Assembly (NCBI GenBank): GCA_947463845.1
Contig: CANHUM010000003.1
Span: 1 to 17,860 of the forward strand
DNA from: Comamonadaceae bacterium
Lineage (GTDB): Bacteria; Pseudomonadota; Gammaproteobacteria; Burkholderiales; Burkholderiaceae_C
DNA: 17,860 nt
Direction: 5' to 3'
Shown: positions 14,110-17,860 of the stretch, piece after piece
Layout of the letters: each line of letters starts with the position of its first letter
Position numbering within the stretch: position 1 is the first letter of the stretch
Position numbers and translations under genes: made by a program
The notes under the pieces: model-generated
What the model was told of the DNA's origin: nothing
What the model saw: only the letters and a program-made list of their open reading frames with translations
Databases searched by the model: none

Positions 14110-15467
14110 GCGACTGGGTGCTGTTGGCCCTGGGCGGTCTGAATCTGTTGCTGCTGCTTTGGTTGTTGCGACGACCCCCGGCAGCCTCGGATGTACAAGA
14201 TGAGCGGGCGGCCGAGCAAACAGCCTGGCAGCAACAGCAGTTTGCTGCTTTGCAGGCCCAAACAGACCGTCTTGAGCGAGAGCTGCGCACCGAGATCGCT
14301 CAGTCGGGCGTACAAGGCCGTCAAGAAGCCATGCAGACGCTCACGCTGTTCCAGCAATCGCTCTTGCAGCAAAGTCATGAAGCCACCCGCACGCAAAACC
14401 AGCAGATTGACGCGCTGGCCCAACAGTTGGCCTTGCTGCAAAAAAGCCTGACCGACAGCCTGGCCCAGCAGGTCAATGCGCTGTCTGAGGCCAACGCTCG
14501 TCGCTTGACAGAGATGCGCGGCACCATGGAAACCCAGTTGGCCCAGTTGCAGCAAAGCAATGCGGTCAAGTTGGACGAAATGCGCCAGACCGTGGACGAA
14601 AAATTGCAAGCCACGTTGCAGGCTCGGCTGGGCGAGAGTTTCAAGCAAGTGGCCGAGCGCCTGGAGCAGGTGCACAAAGGCTTGGGCGAGATGCACAACC
14701 TGGCGCAGGGGGTGGGCGACCTCAAGCACCTGCTGACCAACGTCAAGACCCGGGGCATGTTTGGCGAGGCCCAATTGGCTTCGCTGCTGGAGCAGGTGCT
14801 CACGCCCGAACAATACGCGGTGCAGGTGGCCACGCGTCCAGGCGACAAGAACCGGGTGGACTTTGCGATTCGCCTGCCCGGTCGCTCGGACAGCGGCCAG
14901 CCTGTGTGGTTGCCCATCGATGCGAAGTTTCCCAATGAAGACTACGAGCGCCTGCTCGAAGCGCAAGGCCGCGCTGACCCTGTGCAGGCCGAGCTTTGCG
15001 CCAAGGCGCTGGAGGCCCGCATCAAGCTCGAAGCCAAGTCGATTGCCGAGAAGTATCTGGAGCCGCCACACACCACAGACTTTGCGGTCATGTTCTTGCC
15101 CACCGAAGGTCTGTACGCCGAGGTGCTGCGTCGCCCCGGCCTGATGGAAACCCTGCAGCGCGACCACCGCGTCACGTTGGCGGGCCCCACCAATCTGATG
15201 GCCATGCTCAACGCTCTCCAAATGGGTTTCAGAACCCTGGCCCTCGAAAAGCGCTCCAGTGAAGTCTGGCAGGTGCTGGGCGCGGTCAAGACCGAATTTG
15301 GCAAGTTTGGTGATGTGCTGGACAAGGTCCGCAACCAGACCCAAACCGTGCTCAACACCCTGGATCAGGCCCAAACCAGAACCAACGTGATGAATCGCGC
15401 TTTGCGCCAGGTCGATGCCCTGCCAGAGACCGAGGCCCAGGCTTTGCTGCCCGGCAGCGAGCACTGA
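14106..15467 (+). CDS. rmuC: RmuC family DNA recombination protein
   Basis: RmuC proteins limit inversions and recombination at inverted repeats; they contain a predicted nuclease-like core. The 453-residue protein begins with a membrane-spanning helix (about 5-21, a Leu-rich run). A long Gln/Leu/Glu-rich coiled coil follows (about 35-190), then the RmuC core (about 205-420) with the family hallmarks KTRGMFGEAQLASLLEQVL, RVDFAIRLPG, LPIDAKFPNEDYERLL and FLPTEGLYAEVLRRPGL. The start overlaps the preceding stop (ATGA) and lacks its own Shine-Dalgarno, so it relies on coupling. Its presence behind a transporter and a hydroxyacid dehydrogenase does not point to a shared pathway. Confidence 0.93.
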   Translation: MSDWVLLALGGLNLLLLLWLLRRPPAASDVQDERAAEQTAWQQQQFAALQAQTDRLERELRTEIAQSGVQGRQEAMQTLTLFQQSLLQQSHEATRTQNQQIDALAQQLALLQKSLTDSLAQQVNALSEANARRLTEMRGTMETQLAQLQQSNAVKLDEMRQTVDEKLQATLQARLGESFKQVAERLEQVHKGLGEMHNLAQGVGDLKHLLTNVKTRGMFGEAQLASLLEQVLTPEQYAVQVATRPGDKNRVDFAIRLPGRSDSGQPVWLPIDAKFPNEDYERLLEAQGRADPVQAELCAKALEARIKLEAKSIAEKYLEPPHTTDFAVMFLPTEGLYAEVLRRPGLMETLQRDHRVTLAGPTNLMAMLNALQMGFRTLALEKRSSEVWQVLGAVKTEFGKFGDVLDKVRNQTQTVLNTLDQAQTRTNVMNRALRQVDALPETEAQALLPGSEH

Positions 15468-15497
15468 TTCGCCAAAAGTTTTCGGGGGTGACATGAC

Positions 15498-16679
15498 ATG
15501 AAGACACTCCCTCAACTGATTACGGGCCAGATTTTTTTGCATGCCTGCATGGCGGGCATGCGCATGGCCACACCGCTGTTGGCCTTGAAGCAAGGCTACA
15601 GCCCATTGGCGGTGGGCGCTTTGCTGGCCTTGTTTGCCCTGACCCAAGTGTTTTTCGCCTTGCCTGCGGGGCGTTTTGTGGACCGAGAAGGGCTCAAAAA
15701 GCCCCTGCTCATCAGTGTGGCCGTCTCATCGGTGGGTGCCAGTCTGTCGGCCATCTGGCCAATTTTCCCGGTCCTCTGCCTGAGCGCCTTGGCCACGGGC
15801 GGTGCCACCGGCATGGCGGTGATTGCGCTGCAGCGCCATGTAGGTCGCATGGCGCAAAACCCGGAGCAACTGCGTGTGGCCTTCAGCTGGTTGTCGATCG
15901 GGCCGGCCGTTTCCAACTTTCTGGGGCCGGTTCTGGCCGGTTTGCTCATCGACTATGCCGGATCTGAGCCTGCCCACGTCACGGGGTTTCAGTGGGCCTT
16001 CCTGTTGCTGGCCGCGCTGCCCTTGAGTACCTGGTTCTGGGTTCGGTCTGTGCCCGAACTGCACGCCCCGCGGGTCACGGGTGAGCTGGCGCCCCGGCGT
16101 GCCATGGATTTGCTCGCCGAGCCGATGATGCAGCGTTTGTTGGGTGTCAACTGGCTGCTGTCTTCTTGCTGGGATGTGCACACCTTTGTCGTGCCTGTTT
16201 TGGGTCACGAGCGCGGTTACAGCGCATCGGTCGTGGGCACGATTTTGGGTGCATTCGCCGTGGCCGCTGCCTTGATCAGAGTGTGCTTGCCCTTCATTTC
16301 GCGCCGTGTCAAAGAGCACCAGATCATCACCGGCTCCATGGGGTGCACAGCCTTGCTGTTTGCGATTTACCCCCTCATGCCAACGCCATGGGCCATGGGT
16401 TTGTGTTCTGTTTTTCTGGGACTGGTTTTGGGCACGGCCCAGCCCATGATCATGAGCACCCTGCACCAGATCACCCCTGCCAACCGACAAGGGGAGGCAT
16501 TGGGTCTTCGCCTGATGAGCATCAACGCTTCCAGTGTCCTCATGCCCATGCTCTTTGGTGCTGCCGGAGCGGTGGCGGGGGTGGCACCGGTTTTCTGGGT
16601 GGTGGGGTCAGCTGTGGGCTGGGGCGCGCAATGGGCTTGGCGATTGCGACCCACCGGCGCGCAGACCGGGCGCCATTGA
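15498..16679 (+). CDS. Major facilitator superfamily transporter
   Basis: This is a 393-residue integral membrane protein with two six-helix halves, of the length usual for drug or metabolite efflux MFS proteins. The loop between helices 2 and 3 carries PAGRFVDREGLKKPLLIS (about 56-73), the MFS motif-A region in the variant form GRFVDREGLKK. The second half contains GLVLGTAQPMIMSTLHQITPANRQGEALGLR, a loop shared with several efflux-type MFS families. A GGGGGTGA purine-rich stretch (15484-15491) lies six bases before the ATG at 15498. It is 30 bases after rmuC and could be co-transcribed; no terminator is seen between them. The substrate is unknown. Confidence 0.9.
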   Translation: MKTLPQLITGQIFLHACMAGMRMATPLLALKQGYSPLAVGALLALFALTQVFFALPAGRFVDREGLKKPLLISVAVSSVGASLSAIWPIFPVLCLSALATGGATGMAVIALQRHVGRMAQNPEQLRVAFSWLSIGPAVSNFLGPVLAGLLIDYAGSEPAHVTGFQWAFLLLAALPLSTWFWVRSVPELHAPRVTGELAPRRAMDLLAEPMMQRLLGVNWLLSSCWDVHTFVVPVLGHERGYSASVVGTILGAFAVAAALIRVCLPFISRRVKEHQIITGSMGCTALLFAIYPLMPTPWAMGLCSVFLGLVLGTAQPMIMSTLHQITPANRQGEALGLRLMSINASSVLMPMLFGAAGAVAGVAPVFWVVGSAVGWGAQWAWRLRPTGAQTGRH

Positions 16680-16730
16680 AAAGGCGGGTATTGACTGTAT
16701 TTGTATCCAGTATTGCGCCTTAAATCCCAC

Positions 16731-16736
16731 TACAAT
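16731..16736 (+). promoter_or_regulatory. Predicted -10 element of parE (possibly leaderless)
   Basis: TACAAT lies eight bases before the ATG at 16745. Initiation at the usual distance would fall on or just before the start codon, and no Shine-Dalgarno is present in those bases. A matching -35 is not evident at 16-18 bases upstream, so the promoter call is moderate at best. Confidence 0.4.
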
Positions 16737-16744
16737 TCGCCACC

Positions 16745-17860
16745 ATGGCTTCCCAATCCACTGTCAAAACATCCAACGAGTACGCCGAAGGCTCGATTCG
16801 TGTCCTCAAGGGCCTCGAGCCCGTCAAGCAACGGCCGGGCATGTACACCCGCACCGACAACCCCCTGCACATCATCCAGGAAGTGCTGGACAACGCTGCC
16901 GACGAGGCGCTGGCGGGCCACGGTAAGAAGATCAAAGTCATCCTGCACGCCGATGGTTCGGTCAGCATCGAAGACGATGGCAGGGGCATCCCCTTTGGTC
17001 TGCACCCCGAAGAAAACGCGCCGGTGATTGAGCTGGTGTTCACCCGCTTGCATGCGGGCGGGAAGTTCGACAAGGGCAAGGGCGGTGCCTACAGCTTCTC
17101 GGGGGGTTTGCATGGCGTGGGCGTGAGTGTGACCAATGCGCTGTCCAAGCGGCTGGAAGCGACCAGCTACCGCGAAGGTCAAGTGGCCACCTTGGTGTTT
17201 TCAGGTGGCGATGTGACCGAGCCCCTGGTCAAGCGTGCCACAGGCGAGGGTGACCGCAAGCAGGGCACCACCGTGCGGGCCTGGCCGGACGCCAAATACT
17301 TTGAATCCAGCGCTTTGCCCATGAATGAGCTGACGCACCTGCTGCGCAGCAAAGCCGTGCTCATGCCCGGTGTGACGGTGACCTTGGTGAACGAAAAAAC
17401 CAAGGAAACTCAGCAGTGGCAATACAAAGCCGGTCTGCGCGACTACCTGTCGCAAACCCTCAACGGCGATCCGGTGATCCCGTTGTTTGAAGGCGAAGGA
17501 TTTGCCGACGGCAACAGCGAAAGCTTTGCCGAAGGTGAGGGCGCTTCATGGGCCGTCGCCTTCACCGAAGATGGCGCTCCTGTGCGCGAGAGCTATGTCA
17601 ACCTGATCCCCACCAGTGCAGGTGGCACGCACGACAGTGGCTTGCGCGATGGCTTGTTCACCGCCGTCAAGGGTTTCATCGAGCTGCACGGCTTGCTGCC
17701 CAAGGGCGTCAAGCTCATGCCCGAAGACGTGTTCGCCCGCGCCAGCTATGTGCTGAGCGCCAAAGTGCTCGACCCGCAATTCCAGGGTCAGATCAAGGAG
17801 CGCCTGAACTCGCGCGATGCGGTGCGGCTGGTGTCCAGTTTCGTGCGGCCGGCATTGGAG
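16745..17860 (+). CDS. parE: DNA topoisomerase IV subunit B, N-terminal part (3' truncated by window edge)
   Basis: ParE is the ATPase subunit that powers chromosome decatenation with ParC. The 372 visible codons run open to the window edge. The GHKL ATPase domain begins with GSIRVLKGLEPVKQRPGMYT and includes the Mg-binding Asn50 in QEVLDNAADEALAGH, DDGRGIP (77-83) and the ATP-lid GGLHGVGVSVTNALS (120-134). The transducer domain follows from about 230. The loop that supplies the catalytic lysine reads GQIKERL (348-354, Lys351), where GyrB/ParE proteins usually have QTK. MYTRTDNPLHIIQE favours ParE over GyrB. The ATG is fixed by the family N-terminus and has no Shine-Dalgarno upstream. Confidence 0.93.
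   Translation, partial: MASQSTVKTSNEYAEGSIRVLKGLEPVKQRPGMYTRTDNPLHIIQEVLDNAADEALAGHGKKIKVILHADGSVSIEDDGRGIPFGLHPEENAPVIELVFTRLHAGGKFDKGKGGAYSFSGGLHGVGVSVTNALSKRLEATSYREGQVATLVFSGGDVTEPLVKRATGEGDRKQGTTVRAWPDAKYFESSALPMNELTHLLRSKAVLMPGVTVTLVNEKTKETQQWQYKAGLRDYLSQTLNGDPVIPLFEGEGFADGNSESFAEGEGASWAVAFTEDGAPVRESYVNLIPTSAGGTHDSGLRDGLFTAVKGFIELHGLLPKGVKLMPEDVFARASYVLSAKVLDPQFQGQIKERLNSRDAVRLVSSFVRPALE

Noticed and set aside
14049..15647. 532-codon open frame on the minus strand opposite rmuC
   Set aside because: It is a shadow of the rmuC coding frame: low-complexity Gln/Leu/His/Gly-rich product with no recognisable domain, no ribosome binding site, and rmuC on the other strand is unmistakable.
16691..16696. 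TTGACT as the -35 of parE
   Set aside because: The bases 17 downstream (TGCGCC) do not resemble a -10, and TACAAT is 34 bases away, too far to pair with it.

Overview
The window reads as a stretch of betaproteobacterial chromosome, most likely Burkholderiales and probably Comamonadaceae (Limnohabitans/Rhodoferax/Acidovorax type). The reasons are the high-GC codon use, a PhaP-type phasin, the ParE N-terminus, a LivHM permease fusion and the style of tightly overlapping genes. This placement comes from family recognition only, not a database search. I see no rRNA, tRNA, CRISPR array, insertion sequence, prophage or plasmid gene. No gap between genes exceeds 300 bases; the largest is 189 bases (4723-4911).

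Layout. (1) 1-1937, plus strand: the end of ahpC, then ahpF, the peroxiredoxin and its NADH-dependent reductase. The 152-base spacer between them holds three strong RNA hairpins. (2) 1958-3004, minus strand: a periplasmic ferric-iron-binding protein whose promoter carries a Fur box between its -35 and -10. (3) 3078-4046, plus strand: a patatin-like lipoprotein transcribed divergently from the same intergenic region. (4) 4183-4722, minus strand: a phasin for polyhydroxyalkanoate granules, with its own promoter, a possible operator and a rho-independent terminator. (5) 4912-10384, plus strand: a compact run of a class-IV-like histone-deacetylase-family amidohydrolase, a hot-dog thioesterase, a nitroreductase, a fused LivH-LivM permease, LivG and LivF. 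Four of its five junctions overlap. (6) 10461-11645, plus strand: nicotinate phosphoribosyltransferase (NAD salvage). (7) 11699-15467, plus strand: a NhaD/CitMHS-type transporter, a glyoxylate/hydroxypyruvate-type reductase and RmuC, each overlapping the next by 4 bases. (8) 15498-16679, plus strand: an MFS transporter. (9) 16745 to the right edge, plus strand: the N-terminal part of ParE (topoisomerase IV subunit B).

How the genes fit together. Most are housekeeping genes: peroxide defence, iron uptake, carbon storage, NAD recycling, ion transport and chromosome topology. The least conventional part is 4912-10384, where three small enzymes acting on acyl or amide groups and on redox substrates are joined to a branched-chain-amino-acid-type ABC importer that has no substrate-binding protein gene in the cluster. 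The most unusual non-coding structure is the ahpC-ahpF spacer, whose long hairpin uses G-U pairs that work only in the plus-strand transcript.
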